Source: Raoultibacter phocaeensis
GTDB taxonomy: Bacteria; Actinomycetota; Coriobacteriia; Coriobacteriales; Eggerthellaceae
Direction: 5' to 3'
Length of the DNA: 64,000 bases
NCBI RefSeq assembly: GCF_901411515.1
Contig: NZ_CABDUX010000001.1
Location: 434,001-498,000, forward strand
Below are positions 34,897 to 44,900 of this stretch, piece after piece. How positions within the stretch are numbered: the first letter of the stretch is position 1; each line of letters starts with the position of its first letter. The position numbers were made by a program, and so were the translations under genes. A model generated the notes under the pieces. That model had not been told where the DNA came from, did no database searches, and saw only the letters and a list, made by a program, of their open reading frames with translations.

Positions 34897-35355
34897 CTAA
34901 TCCAACCTGCTGATGATGCCCTGTACGGTGGCTACCGTTTTACGGTCGCCGTCCTTGTAGCGTCCGTAGAGAACACCTGCGGTTATGAACACTGCCAAAA
35001 GCAGAGTTGGCCAAAAGCCTATGATGAGAAATCCTGCTGCGACGAGCAGTCCGACCGATGCGAAGATCACTTGGTTGCGGTGGTTGCGATAGTACGAGAA
35101 CCACGCTTTCTTCGCGTTCGGGAAGAGCTCTTCCTGTTTGGCACCGTCCTGCTGCGCGGTGCCGGATGCGGTGTTTGAACCCGGTGTTTGCCCAGCGCTT
35201 TGCTGAGACGATACCTGACTCTGGTTCGCCTGTGCCGCCTGTGCCGCCTGGTTCTGCGGCCCGGACAACGCCGACTGCTGCGCCGTCTGCGGATACGAGA
35301 ACTTCGTATCGGATGCACCTTGCGCAGGTGCTTGCATAGTTGCTGTTTGCGCCAT
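34897..35355 (-). CDS. DUF2273 membrane protein with Gln/Ser-rich N-terminus
   Basis: 152 residues. The C-terminal 65 residues form two membrane helices with the DUF2273 pattern (VGLLVAAGFLIIGFWPTLLL, GVLYGRYKDG). The first 85 residues are rich in Gln, Ala and Ser and appear disordered, which is not usual for these normally tiny proteins. It lies between amaP and asp23 with 12- and 37-bp gaps, as in other Gram-positive asp23 operons, and probably helps anchor Asp23. Confidence 0.87.
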   Translation of the reverse strand: MAQTATMQAPAQGASDTKFSYPQTAQQSALSGPQNQAAQAAQANQSQVSSQQSAGQTPGSNTASGTAQQDGAKQEELFPNAKKAWFSYYRNHRNQVIFASVGLLVAAGFLIIGFWPTLLLAVFITAGVLYGRYKDGDRKTVATVQGIISRLD

Positions 35356-35367
35356 TGCTTCGACCTC

Positions 35368-36087
35368 CTATCGTGCGAGCGCCGCGGCCGTGTTGAGGGA
35401 AGCTCCCTCGGAACCCGCAACGGCTTCGTCTGCCATTTCTTCAACCGTCATGTTCGATACCTGCGAAACGTTAGAAACCGGTACAGCGCTTTGAGGCGCA
35501 TAAGCCTGAGAAGCGGAGTTCGACGTGTACGCCGTCTGGCTCACCGACCCGTTTTTAGCGTGGGCGACATCCGGCTTCGCAAACGTGATGCGCAGCTTAT
35601 CGATCGGATGGCCGGTCAGCGCGTTCACCGATGCGGAAACCTCGTCGGTAAGCCTGCTGCCGAGCTGTTCGAGCATGCCGTTGCGGCCTGGATCGACCTT
35701 AATGCGCAGCCGCAGCTTCGGATCGCCCTTGCCGACGATCTTCATGCGGATGTCTTTTGCGGTGAGACCGCGATGCGCCTCGACGGTGTTGCGCGCCGTC
35801 GAAACGATGGCGTCTTTCGAGATGTCCACTTCGCCGTCGGCACGCTCGATGAGCAGACGCGACGAAGTGCCCGGTGCGGCGATTGCCCATACGAGCAACG
35901 CGATGGTGCCCACAAGCACGATGCCGAGCAGTACCGCCTCGACGATGAAGAACCATTGTTGATCGGCGAGCCACAGCGCAGCGGGCATAACCGGACCCCA
36001 TGCGAACCACAGGATCGCAAGATATCCGACGCCGAGCACAGTTGCCACCGCGAATACGAGCAGTGCAATGCGTTTGATCGCTCCCAT
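35368..36087 (-). CDS. amaP: AmaP-like alkaline shock membrane anchor protein
   Basis: 239 residues from ATG 36087 (AGAGGAC upstream). Two N-terminal membrane helices (about 5-25 and 45-70) are followed by a soluble Asp23-like domain (EVDISKDAIVSTARNTVEAH, RLRIKVDPGRNG) and a Ser/Ala/Gln-rich tail. In staphylococci AmaP tethers Asp23 to the membrane; the operon here implies the same. The tail is of the same low-complexity type as the DUF2273 protein N-terminus. Confidence 0.88.
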   Translation of the reverse strand: MGAIKRIALLVFAVATVLGVGYLAILWFAWGPVMPAALWLADQQWFFIVEAVLLGIVLVGTIALLVWAIAAPGTSSRLLIERADGEVDISKDAIVSTARNTVEAHRGLTAKDIRMKIVGKGDPKLRLRIKVDPGRNGMLEQLGSRLTDEVSASVNALTGHPIDKLRITFAKPDVAHAKNGSVSQTAYTSNSASQAYAPQSAVPVSNVSQVSNMTVEEMADEAVAGSEGASLNTAAALAR

Positions 36088-36321
36088 GCCGTCCTCTTTT
36101 CTCTTCGGTCCGCAAAGCCCTCGAGGACTCGCGGAAGCGGTTGATCGTTGTGTTAACGCCCACCCTATCTCACTTCTCTCCTCGTTCATAGACGCTAAGA
36201 TGACTCGAAAACATCCCATTGACCTGCTGTTATATTGGACACTTTACCGACAACAATTCGTGTGGGGGCCGTAGTGCGCACGTTGGAACCCTGTAACAAT
36301 GAAAGCAGGGCAATCATGGTT

Positions 36322-36543
36322 TCAGAGCGCAAAAAAACCGCCGCATACAGGGCGCGCGGCGGTTAGACGGACGGGTAACGCGACGGTGACACCGAGCCTT
36401 GCAGACGGGTAACGCTCATAGCGCAGCATGCTTTCGGCAGCTCTCATATCGACCGGAAGACGACGTGAGCCCTTCCTGCGTCTAATCGCATAAGCGGAGG
36501 CACCCATAAACCCAGCGGCCGCCAAACCCGCGAATACAAGCAT
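36322..36543 (-). CDS. Possible small membrane protein downstream of the PfoR-like gene (doubtful)
   Basis: An open frame in the same phase as the preceding gene, after its TAA. It encodes one hydrophobic helix (LVFAGLAAAGFMGASAYAI) followed by RRRKGSRR, like a sorting-signal tail or small membrane protein. It has no ribosome site and its 3' end runs through the terminator hairpin, so it may be non-coding or a remnant. Confidence 0.25.
   Translation of the reverse strand: MLVFAGLAAAGFMGASAYAIRRRKGSRRLPVDMRAAESMLRYERYPSARLGVTVALPVRLTAARPVCGGFFAL
36336..36364 (-). terminator. Terminator of the PfoR-like gene
   Basis: Arms AACCGCCGC (36336-36344) and GCGGCGGTT (36356-36364). Seven T follow on the minus strand. 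Confidence 0.9.
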
Positions 36544-36576
36544 GCCGAATGCGTTTTCTGTATGACGCTCATGCCT

Positions 36577-37788
36577 TTACAGATCGAGCGTGAGATCTCC
36601 CGGCTTGATCCATCCAAGCCGCCTGAGCAGCAGCCCGATCAACCAGGTGAGCACAGCAGGCAGCACGAAGCACACGAGCAGAAGCCCCGCCCAATCGAGA
36701 GCCGTTATCGCCGGCTTAAGGCCCGCCGTCACATCGTTCACCCAACCGGTGTATACGCCGATCTGCCCGACAAGGCCGCACGTTCCCATACCCGAAGCCA
36801 CGGCAGGACCGTTCATCTGCAGGCCGAAGACACATGTTGCAAGCGGGCCGGTGATGGCAGACGCGATGATGGGCGGAATCCAGATGCGCGGATTCTTCAC
36901 GATGTTGCCCATCTGGAGCATCGAGGTCCCGATACCTTGGGCGAACAAGCCCCCAATCCCGTTCTCGCGAAAACTCATGACCGCAAAACCGATCATCTGA
37001 GCGCAGCACCCCGCAACCGCCGCGCCCCCCGCCAACCCTGCGAGGCCGAGCGCTGCGCAGATGGCCGCCGAGCTGATGGGAAGCGTCAACGCGACGCCCA
37101 CAAGCACCGCCACGATCACGCCCATGAAAAATGGCTGCAAGTCGGTCGCCCACATGATGGCGCCACCGACCGCGCTCGCCGCCGCCCCGATGCCGGGAGC
37201 CCACCACAGCGACAAGCCCACGCCGACCAAAATGGTGACGATAGGGGTAACGAGAATGTCGATCTTCGTCTCCCCCGAAACGGCTTTTCCCGCCTCTGCC
37301 GCGAAGATGCACACGACGAGCACGGCAAGCGGACCGCCCGCGCCTCCAAGTTCGTTGGCTGCTCCTCCTACGGCGGCGAGCGAGAACAAAACAAGCGGCG
37401 GGCATTGGAGCGCAAATCCAATCGATACAGCCATGGCGAACCCGGTTGCCGCTTTCGCAAAGGAGCCGATGGCCACAAGCGCCTCTATGCCTGCCTGCTC
37501 GCCGATCGTGGAGAGGATGGTGCCGATGAGCAATGAGGCGAACAAGCCCTGCGCCATGGCAGACAGCGCATCGACCCCGTATCGTTTCGGGGATATCTCG
37601 ATGTTCTTACGCGCGAGAAATCGCCTGACCGAACCGCCGCGCTCTTTCTGCGCGCTCCCTTCGCATGCAGCATCCCCAGAGCCCCCATCATCTGCATCCT
37701 GCACGAACTTGATGCTGTGCGCAGACTCCTGTGTGCTTCCGCTCTCGCCTGTCGCCATAGCGGCCATACTCCCACGTTTTTGCCCCAT
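36577..37788 (-). CDS. PfoR-like / PTS_EIIC_2 membrane protein
   Basis: 403 residues from ATG 37788 (GGGAG upstream). An N-terminal 55-residue soluble part precedes about 10 membrane helices. LSAMAQGLFASLLIGTILST and repeated Gly/Ala-rich helices match the PTS_EIIC_2 (PF13303) family, which includes the clostridial PfoR. It probably transports or senses a small ligand; PTS partner subunits are not encoded nearby. The divergent neighbour is separated from the MarR gene by 185 bp and both face the same way, so it may be controlled by that MarR. Confidence 0.82.
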   Translation of the reverse strand: MGQKRGSMAAMATGESGSTQESAHSIKFVQDADDGGSGDAACEGSAQKERGGSVRRFLARKNIEISPKRYGVDALSAMAQGLFASLLIGTILSTIGEQAGIEALVAIGSFAKAATGFAMAVSIGFALQCPPLVLFSLAAVGGAANELGGAGGPLAVLVVCIFAAEAGKAVSGETKIDILVTPIVTILVGVGLSLWWAPGIGAAASAVGGAIMWATDLQPFFMGVIVAVLVGVALTLPISSAAICAALGLAGLAGGAAVAGCCAQMIGFAVMSFRENGIGGLFAQGIGTSMLQMGNIVKNPRIWIPPIIASAITGPLATCVFGLQMNGPAVASGMGTCGLVGQIGVYTGWVNDVTAGLKPAITALDWAGLLLVCFVLPAVLTWLIGLLLRRLGWIKPGDLTLDL

Positions 37789-37973
37789 CGAGTTCTCCCA
37801 CCCGGTATGCCGCACTCAGCGAAGAAGCCGCACCGTCGCAGAGATCCGACGGTGAAGCCCGCATATGCAGTCGGTTTTGCAGTGAAAAGACAAGTATAGC
37901 GCGGGAGGTGCGGTATCACTAAGCGGTCGCGCTCAGGGGTCGGTTTTTGCGGATCGAGACGAACGGATAGGCG

Positions 37974-38471
37974 CTATGCCCCTGTCGCCTGCTTTTCCTC
38001 TTGATCGGCAGAAGGATCCCCAAGCAAAGAGAACGAACCTCTGAATGCCGCCGAAAATTCGGCGATAACGCCGGTAAAGGCCTCGATATCCGCAGGCCCG
38101 ACTTTCTCACCGATGTCCTCGACAAGCTTTTCGAGTTCGCCGAGCGCGCGTTGGCCGACCGATGAACCCTTATCGGTAAGATGAACGCGCAGGATGCGTT
38201 GATCACGCGTATCGGGCTGGAACTCGAGAAAACCCTTCTCATGAAGCGCCGCGAGCACGGTTTTTGCATTCTGATGCGAGCAGCGCGCTTTGCGTGCCAT
38301 ATCCCCAAGCGAAGGATGGGCATCGAACGAGCAGATCATCGCTAAGAAGATGACCTGCCTGCCCGTCAGTTCGTCGAACCGCTTTCTTCCCATTTGCTCG
38401 ATCGATTCCGACAAGGCCAGAGCGTCGTCGAATACGCGATAATACCTGGATTCTTTACGCTTCCCCGACAC
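37974..38471 (-). CDS. MarR-family transcriptional regulator
   Basis: About 165 residues from GTG 38471, with AGGAG 8 nt upstream (GTG 38480 would sit on that site). The winged helix (about 45-115) has LTGRQVIFLAMICSFDAHPS, HQNAKTVLAALHEKGFLEFQ and DTRDQRILRVHLTDKG. It lies upstream of the PfoR-like gene on the same strand. A perfect AT-rich 16-bp palindrome 84 bp upstream is a plausible self-operator. Confidence 0.9.
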   Translation of the reverse strand: MSGKRKESRYYRVFDDALALSESIEQMGRKRFDELTGRQVIFLAMICSFDAHPSLGDMARKARCSHQNAKTVLAALHEKGFLEFQPDTRDQRILRVHLTDKGSSVGQRALGELEKLVEDIGEKVGPADIEAFTGVIAEFSAAFRGSFSLLGDPSADQEEKQATGA

Positions 38472-38554
38472 CCGACGCACTCCTTTTTCGGCCGCAGATC
38501 TTAATTGATACTTCCTGAATAGTAATATACCGTACCGAATACCTTGGTGTAGCG

Positions 38555-38570
38555 GTAATTATATAATTAC
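38555..38570. promoter_or_regulatory. Perfect 16-bp palindrome, candidate MarR operator
   Basis: GTAATTATATAATTAC is fully self-complementary and lies in an AT-rich stretch upstream of the MarR gene. The core TATATAATTACTTAC recurs with one or two changes at 11144 and 46307. Confidence 0.55.
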
Positions 38571-38706
38571 TTACCAGAATACAGGAATTCTGCAAATATG
38601 AAAGGAGTTATCAATAAATCGCGAAGCGGGCCTCGGAAGGCTGCTGGGCCAGAACCCGGTACGCGGAAAGCCGCCCAGCGGGAGTGGGCCCGGAAGGCGC
38701 GCCGTA

Positions 38707-39000
38707 TCAGGCGTCACGTTCGTCGAGCAGGGCAAGCGCTGCCGCATACCCTCCCGAGCCGTACGATAGACATTTCGACACACGCGCAATGGTAGTGGCG
38801 GAAGCGCCTGTGATCTGCTCGATCACCGAATAGGATTTTCCCCCGGCCAGAAGCCTTGCCACATCGAGGCGTTGGGAGGTCTCCTTGATTTCGCGGATCG
38901 TGCACATGTCCTCAAGCAGCGCGAACACGGTATCGGGATCGTCGATTTTGGCAAGCGCGTAGGCGAGGTTGTCCACTTCGGGTGTTCTGAGATCGCTCAT
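38707..39000 (-). CDS. TrpR-like protein, YerC/YecD family
   Basis: 97 residues. ALLEDMCTIREIKETSQRLDVARLLAGG and TGASATTIARVSKCL form the TrpR-type helix-turn-helix. The ATG directly follows the TAA of cimA, so it is translationally coupled to it. In other Gram-positives members are regulators of unknown ligand. Coupling suggests a role in amino-acid control. Confidence 0.93.
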   Translation of the reverse strand: MSDLRTPEVDNLAYALAKIDDPDTVFALLEDMCTIREIKETSQRLDVARLLAGGKSYSVIEQITGASATTIARVSKCLSYGSGGYAAALALLDERDA

Positions 39001-40587
39001 TTACCGTCCCATTCTCGCGAGTCCGTATTCGACCGAATCGACGAGCGCGTTCCACGATGCCTCGATGATGTTCTCGGATACCCCGATGGTGCCCCACACG
39101 CCGTGCGCATCGCGCGAGGTGATGACGACGCGCGTGATGGCATCGGTGCCTACGTTCTCGTCGAGGATACGCACCTTGAAGTCGACGAGCTCGATACCGG
39201 CGACTTCGGGGTAGAACTCGGTGATGGCCATGCGCAGCGCCGTGTCGAGTGCACCGACCGGGCCGGTTCCTTCGCCTGTAGCCACGAAGCGGTGATCGCC
39301 CACATGGATCTTGATGGTGGCCTCGCTCATGGCGTCTTTAGCGCGTGCGCCCGAATCCTCGTAATCATCGACGATCACGCGGAAGCTCTCGAGCCTGAAA
39401 TGCGGCTTGAAATTACCGAGCAGCGCCTGGAGTAGCATGTAGAGCGAGCCGTCGGCCACCTCGTAGGAATAGCCCTCGTGTTCGCGCTTTTTGATGGTGT
39501 CGAGAATCTGCTGGGTCTTTTCGGGGGTGTCGGAAAGATCGATCCCGAGGCTTTTCGCCTTGCTCACAAGCGACGCTTTTCCAGCAAGTTCGCTCACGAG
39601 CATGCGCGTCGTGTTGCCCACGCGTTCCGGATCGGTGTGCTCGTAGGCTTCGGGGAACCGCGCGATAGCGCTTGCGTGGAGCCCGCCCTTATGCGCGAAC
39701 GCCGAAGCCCCCGTATAGGGATGATGCGTCGGTACAGCCATGTTGCACGTTTCAGCGACGAACTGGGAAACGGCCGTAAGCTCGCGGAGGTTCTCGGGGC
39801 CCACCGTCGTTCTGCCCATCTTCAGCTCGAGATCGGCGATGGTCGTGAGGATGTCGCAGTTTCCCACGCGCTCGCCGAACCCGTTCACGGTACCTTGCAC
39901 CTGAGCGGCCCCCGCGCGCACCGCCGCAAGCGTGTTCGCAACCGCGCATCCCGAATCGTTGTGGCAGTGGATTCCGATCTGCTGCCCAGGCAGCGCCTTC
40001 ACCACGTCGGCGACGATCTCTTCGACCTCGAACGGCAGCGCTCCCCCGTTCGTTTCGCACAGATCGATCGAATCGGCACCGGCGTCGCTGGCCGCGCGTA
40101 CGCAGGCAAGCGCGTATTCGGCGTTAGCCTTGTACCCGTCGAAGAAGTGCTCGGCGTCGAACACGACGCGCACCCCTTGGGATTTCAGGTACGCAACCGA
40201 TTCGCCGATCATGCGCAGGTTCTCATCGAGCGAAGTCAGAAGAGCGCGGGTCACCTGCTCGTCCCACGTCTTGCCCACGATGGTCACGATAGGTGCCCCG
40301 CTTGAGAGCAGATCGGCAAGACCCTGATCGTCTTCGGGAGCCGTATCCTTCTTGCACGTCGAGCCGAAGGCGGCGATCTGCGCATGGGCAAGATCCATAT
40401 CCTGAACGCGCTTGAAGAACGCGATGTCCTTCGGGTTCGAAGCGGGATAACCTCCCTCGATGTAATCGATGCCGAACGCGTCGAGCCGCTCGACGATGCG
40501 CAGCTTGTCTTCGAGCGAAAGGGTAATGCCCTCGCTCTGCTCCCCGTCGCGTAGCGTGCTGTCGTATGTCAGTATGCGCTGTTCCAT
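39001..40587 (-). CDS. cimA: (R)-citramalate synthase
   Basis: 528 residues. It condenses pyruvate and acetyl-CoA to citramalate, the threonine-independent entry to isoleucine. The HMGL-like TIM barrel shows DSTLRDGEQSEGITLS (metal and pyruvate loop), GADSIDLCETNGG, GIHCHNDSGCAVAN and NGFGERVGNCD. The C-terminal LeuA dimer/regulatory domain (about 400-528) is complete, so feedback inhibition is expected. AAGGAG lies 11 nt before ATG 40587. The downstream yerC is coupled, and ilvE lies upstream on the same strand. The leader has short tandem repeats. Confidence 0.95.
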   Translation of the reverse strand: MEQRILTYDSTLRDGEQSEGITLSLEDKLRIVERLDAFGIDYIEGGYPASNPKDIAFFKRVQDMDLAHAQIAAFGSTCKKDTAPEDDQGLADLLSSGAPIVTIVGKTWDEQVTRALLTSLDENLRMIGESVAYLKSQGVRVVFDAEHFFDGYKANAEYALACVRAASDAGADSIDLCETNGGALPFEVEEIVADVVKALPGQQIGIHCHNDSGCAVANTLAAVRAGAAQVQGTVNGFGERVGNCDILTTIADLELKMGRTTVGPENLRELTAVSQFVAETCNMAVPTHHPYTGASAFAHKGGLHASAIARFPEAYEHTDPERVGNTTRMLVSELAGKASLVSKAKSLGIDLSDTPEKTQQILDTIKKREHEGYSYEVADGSLYMLLQALLGNFKPHFRLESFRVIVDDYEDSGARAKDAMSEATIKIHVGDHRFVATGEGTGPVGALDTALRMAITEFYPEVAGIELVDFKVRILDENVGTDAITRVVITSRDAHGVWGTIGVSENIIEASWNALVDSVEYGLARMGR

Positions 40588-40703
40588 GCGGCTTATCGCT
40601 CCTTGCTTGATCGGCGGGTTCGTGCTGCCACTTGCGGGTGGGTGCGGGCTTTACAGGTTCGTGCAGGCCTGTGCGGTCATAATCGTTTCCGCAGGTTCGC
40701 TCG

Positions 40704-40730
40704 GATTCGTACAGATTCGTGCAGATTCGG
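40704..40730. repeat. 10-bp tandem repeat in the cimA leader
   Basis: GATTCGTACA, GATTCGTGCA and GATTCGG in tandem; related GGTTCGTGCAGG and AGGTTCGCTCGG occur nearby at about 40651-40705. The repeats lie 117-143 bp upstream of the cimA start. Confidence 0.7.
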
Positions 40731-40763
40731 GGCGCATCGCATAGGCTCGGCTCGCCTCATGAA

Positions 40764-40815
40764 GAAGCGAAACCGCTTTGTACGGCGCAACGCGATGCAC
40801 AAGCGGTTTCGCTTC
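40764..40815 (-). terminator. Hairpin between ilvE and cimA
   Basis: Exact 15-bp arms GAAGCGAAACCGCTT (40764-40778) and complement (40801-40815) with a 22-nt loop. It lies 14 bp beyond the ilvE stop. There is only a short T run, so it may be leaky. Confidence 0.65.
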
Positions 40816-40828
40816 GAGAAAGCAGGTG

Positions 40829-41752
40829 TTAAATTTCAGTCAGCCAATCGGCGTACTCTTCAATGCGTCCGTATACGAGGTCGAAGAAGCGCTCCTGAAG
40901 CGCGCGGGTAACCTCGCCTGGCTTGCCGATCTCACGGCCGTCGACGCTGCCGATGGGCGTGAGTTCTGCGGCAGATCCGGTCATGAACACCTCGTCGGCG
41001 ATGTAGAGATCTGCACGGGTCAAGCTTTCCTCAACCGATGGAATCTCAAGATCATCAGCGAGGCAAAGCACCGTATCGCGCGTGATCCCCTCGAGCAGCC
41101 CGTCGGAAAGCGGGGGCGTGGAAAGGATGCCGTCGCGCACGACGAACAGGTTCTCGCCAGTGCCCTCGCACACAAGGCCTGCCTCGTTGAGCATGATCGC
41201 CTCGGCATAGCCGTGCTGCTTCGCTTCGAGCTTGGCGAGGATCGAGTTCATGTAGGATGCCGTGGCCTTGATCGCCGGTGGGATAGCGTTGTTCGAGCGC
41301 TGGCGCCACGACGACACGCCCACCGCAACGCCGCTTTCGAGCGCGTCTTCGCCAAGGTAGCTGTCCCACGGCCACACGGCAATGGCGACATCGACGGTGG
41401 CTCCCGTAGGATCGACGCCCATGACGCCGTAGCCGCGGTACACGACCGGGCGGATGTAGCAGGCCGGCAGGTTGTTCTTCGTGATGAGCTCGACTGTCGC
41501 ATCGCACAGCTCGTCTACCGTATAGGGAAGGTCGATGAGCACCATCTTGCAGCTTCGGTGGAGCCGTTCCATATGATCGCGCAGACGGAATACGTAGCTT
41601 TTCTTGCTGTCGGGATCCTGATAGCAGCGGATGCCCTCGAATACGCCCGAGCCGTAGTGGAGCGAGTGGGACAGAATGTGCGTAGTGGCCTCTGCCCACG
41701 GCACCATCTCGCCGTTTTTCCAGATGTAGTCGACCGGGGTTAGATCAGCCAT
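40829..41752 (-). CDS. ilvE: Branched-chain amino acid aminotransferase
   Basis: 307 residues from ATG 41752 (GTG 41758 also in frame). A class IV PLP enzyme that makes valine, leucine and isoleucine from their keto acids. SLHYGSGVFEGIRCY, the PLP lysine in AIKATASYMNSILAKLEAK, EAIMLNEAGLVCEGTGENLF and the EVFMTGSAAELTPI motif are present. Together with cimA and coupled yerC it forms a branched-chain amino-acid block, although a hairpin separates ilvE from cimA. Confidence 0.95.
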   Translation of the reverse strand: MADLTPVDYIWKNGEMVPWAEATTHILSHSLHYGSGVFEGIRCYQDPDSKKSYVFRLRDHMERLHRSCKMVLIDLPYTVDELCDATVELITKNNLPACYIRPVVYRGYGVMGVDPTGATVDVAIAVWPWDSYLGEDALESGVAVGVSSWRQRSNNAIPPAIKATASYMNSILAKLEAKQHGYAEAIMLNEAGLVCEGTGENLFVVRDGILSTPPLSDGLLEGITRDTVLCLADDLEIPSVEESLTRADLYIADEVFMTGSAAELTPIGSVDGREIGKPGEVTRALQERFFDLVYGRIEEYADWLTEI

Positions 41753-41903
41753 TGCCACGTCCCTTCTTCTCGCAGATCATGCTGAGCATTCACGCAGGTT
41801 GATAAGTCTGTCCATTGTACTCCAATCGGCTAAAGCGCGAGAAGGTTTTCGGCAGCGGGTATTTTTTTCAACGAAAGGCACAAAAGGGCGGGCGCATGCA
41901 GAG

Positions 41904-41927
41904 GCGCGCCGCCAAGGACGCGCCTAA
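41904..41927 (-). terminator. Weak hairpin downstream of the adhesin gene
   Basis: 7-bp arms AGGCGCG/CGCGCCT with a 10-nt loop. No adjacent T run. Confidence 0.35.
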
Positions 41928-41959
41928 TCTCGCAGAGCGTTATGCGGTACCTATGCCAC

Positions 41960-44900
41960 CTAACTCAAATCGATGCGGACCGAGTCGTCGGGCTTCCATG
42001 CATGCTCATCGCAAGGGATGGCCATTATGTAAGCCTTCACCACATCGATGGCAATAGCATATTCGTCGCCGAGGAAGCGTATCTCGGATATATCGTCGGA
42101 TGCTGCGGCTATCTTCGCAAGCACGTCTTGGTGTACGGTATGCGTCGGGGTGAGCAGGACGACGGAGGCGTGCAACCCTTGGAGTGCCCCGCCCGCAAGC
42201 GCATCGGCATGCTTATCGGCCCGCGTTACGGCAAGCTTATCGAACGACAGACGCTCGGCATTACCGCGCGCCGCATCGGTAGCCCATTCGGCCACGATAA
42301 GCGAGGTCTCGATGCGGTCGTCTCCGCCCAATCGGATTACATCCGTTTCGGCAAGCCCCATCGCAGCCCGCACTGACTCGACAGCCGACTCGGGAATGGA
42401 AAATGCATCACCGAGGACGATCACGCGATCGAATCCACCCGTCCGCAGTGCGTCGAGCGTCGACGGGAAGAAAGACTGCTCGTCAAACGAGCTCAAGAAT
42501 ATCGGGCTGTTCGTGGCCGCCGCCCAGGGAGAAATCGACAACGAATCGGGAAATTCCATCGATCGGGCAAGGATAGCCGTTTTCGATGCCGACGAGCCGA
42601 GTTCCTGGTATATAAGCTCTGCGGTCTGCTGACGACCTTCTCCACCGAGGCGGACTATTTCAGCCGCAGGATGCAGCGCTTCAAGCGCTTGTTCCACTTC
42701 GGCAGACACCGAGTACTCGCTTCCGATGATGTATATCTTCTCCACCGCCTGCGCAGCTTCCACTACCGAGCGCGCGGCATCGCCCAAGTAATCGGGCTGG
42801 GATAAAACGATCGGCGCATTATCGTGAGCACCTGAAAGCGAACTTGCTGCTAAAGCATCGGGGAAATGCTGGTCTGCCCCTGACGCAATGATGAGCGTCT
42901 TTTCGGTGGCGATGTCCCGCTCGTACGTTGCCACATTCTTGGACGTATCGAAGCGGTCTGCCCCGTACAGTCGCGCCACGTTCAGCACGTCAAGGCTTGT
43001 CGGAGCCTCCCATTTCGCATACAGGGTCATTCCCTCGGTAACCGGATCGGCAAAATCCCACTTCGTTGCATAGCCCGGATCGGTATGCCACCCCGCAAGC
43101 GTATGGTCTTCCTTGGAAAGACCGGACGGTTCCGCAAGCTGCGAGCCCACGGCAACCCGCTCGTCGGCGAGCGCCTGAGCGGTATTGGTGACGAAAGAAA
43201 CCGTCACATAGCGAGTCATGGGAGCTGGATGATAGGCATTCCAGCTCGACAGATCGTAGATGTTTCGGTCGACGGCGCTGTTGCGCACGTACTCGATGGC
43301 ATAGTCCTTGGAAGCGCCGGCATCGAGAGCCGTCAATTCCACGGAACCTTCCTCGCCATCGCCGGTCTCGGGAAGCCAGAGATACACCGTGCCGTCGGCA
43401 TCCGACACCACATCGTTGATGCCGTACACGCCGGCACCCGGAACCTCCGCACATGCCACGCCGTCAATGGAACCCGCCGTTACCGAAGCGGAGGCAGCGC
43501 CGAGCGAAAGGACGCTCGGGAAGATAAGGGCTCCTTGGCTATTCTTCCAGTTGCCATCCCCGTATCCGATGATGCCAATGTCCTTCTGCCCGCCGTACTC
43601 CGAAAACACCGATCCGCCGTCGATGACGACCGACTCGGCGCCAATGCCGTTTCGGCCGTTGCTCACCGTTGGATTGATTGGCTTCGACTTCGCCACCACC
43701 GTGCCGCCGTTGATGACCACGGTGCCTTTGCGCAGGTTGCTGCCATCCCCCGCACCGATGGCGTGCGAGTTCGACGTCCACCCGTTGGAGGTCGCTTCGA
43801 CAATGCCGCCGTTGATCGTAACGGTACCGAGAACACCTCCCTTGCCCGATGAGTGCCGTCCGCCGGCACCGATGCCAGGGCCGAAGGAGAACCCGCCGTT
43901 CGTCGCGGAACCCGCGAGATTTGCCGCTTTGATCGTTCCCGAGTTGATGACGATCGACGTCACATCGGCATCCTTGCCGCCGCCGATGCCGGCACCCGAC
44001 GTCGAGGCAGACGTGGGAATCGCAAGCCCGAGCCCCGTATCGAACAGCGTTGTCGCACTATCGCGCGGTACTTGCGAGGACGCGACAACGCTCGGGTTGC
44101 CGTCGATGAGGATCGAACCTACCGACACGCGGTTCGTAGTCGCATTCTTACCCTCGCCCGATCCGATGCCCGCCCCGTAGGTTCCGTCCGACGCTTCGAC
44201 GACCGCGAACACATCGCCTCCATCGATTTCAATGGCCGAAACGCTTCCGTAGCGGCCCGAGCCGATAGCGGCGCCGTACGCAGTGCCGCTTGAACCCGAT
44301 ACGGCCTTGACGGTGCTGTCGGAAAGCAGGATCGTGCCCCCCGCCGAACCGTAGGCACCCGACCCGATGACGGCACCCGAATTCGAACCTTGCGCCGCTT
44401 TTGCAATCGCAGTTACCTGGGAGCGCTCGATGGTTATATCGCCCGACGTAACCGCAATGGTGGAGTAGTTCATCGTATCGCCGCTGCCCGAACCGATGAG
44501 CGCACCGCTAACGCCGCCCGCAGCATTGCTGCCGGCGACGATCGGAGTCGCCGTGATATCGATGATCGCATCGTTCACTGAAATGCTGCCCGCAACGCCG
44601 ATATAGCCTGATCCGATGATCGCGCCTCTGACCCCTGCACCCGGATACATAGTCGTCGCGGTAGCGGTGTTCTCCGTCTGCGCGGCTACGAAAAGCGCTA
44701 CGTTTTTGATCGTTATCAGCCCCGAATCGGTGTTTGCCGCGCTGCCGATTACGGCACCCGAGGTCACTATGGCACTCGAGCTGTTCGCACGGGTATGGTT
44801 CGCCTCGATTGCCAGGGAATCAGTGCCCGAATCGGTTTCGCCGGATACGGTCAGTTCCGCACCGGCAGGTACCGAGATCACCGCATAGGAACGCGTTGCG

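Noticed and set aside
40588-40828. T-box or BCAA attenuator before cimA
   Set aside because: No short Leu/Ile/Val-rich leader peptide or T-box sequence could be seen; only short repeats and the ilvE hairpin.
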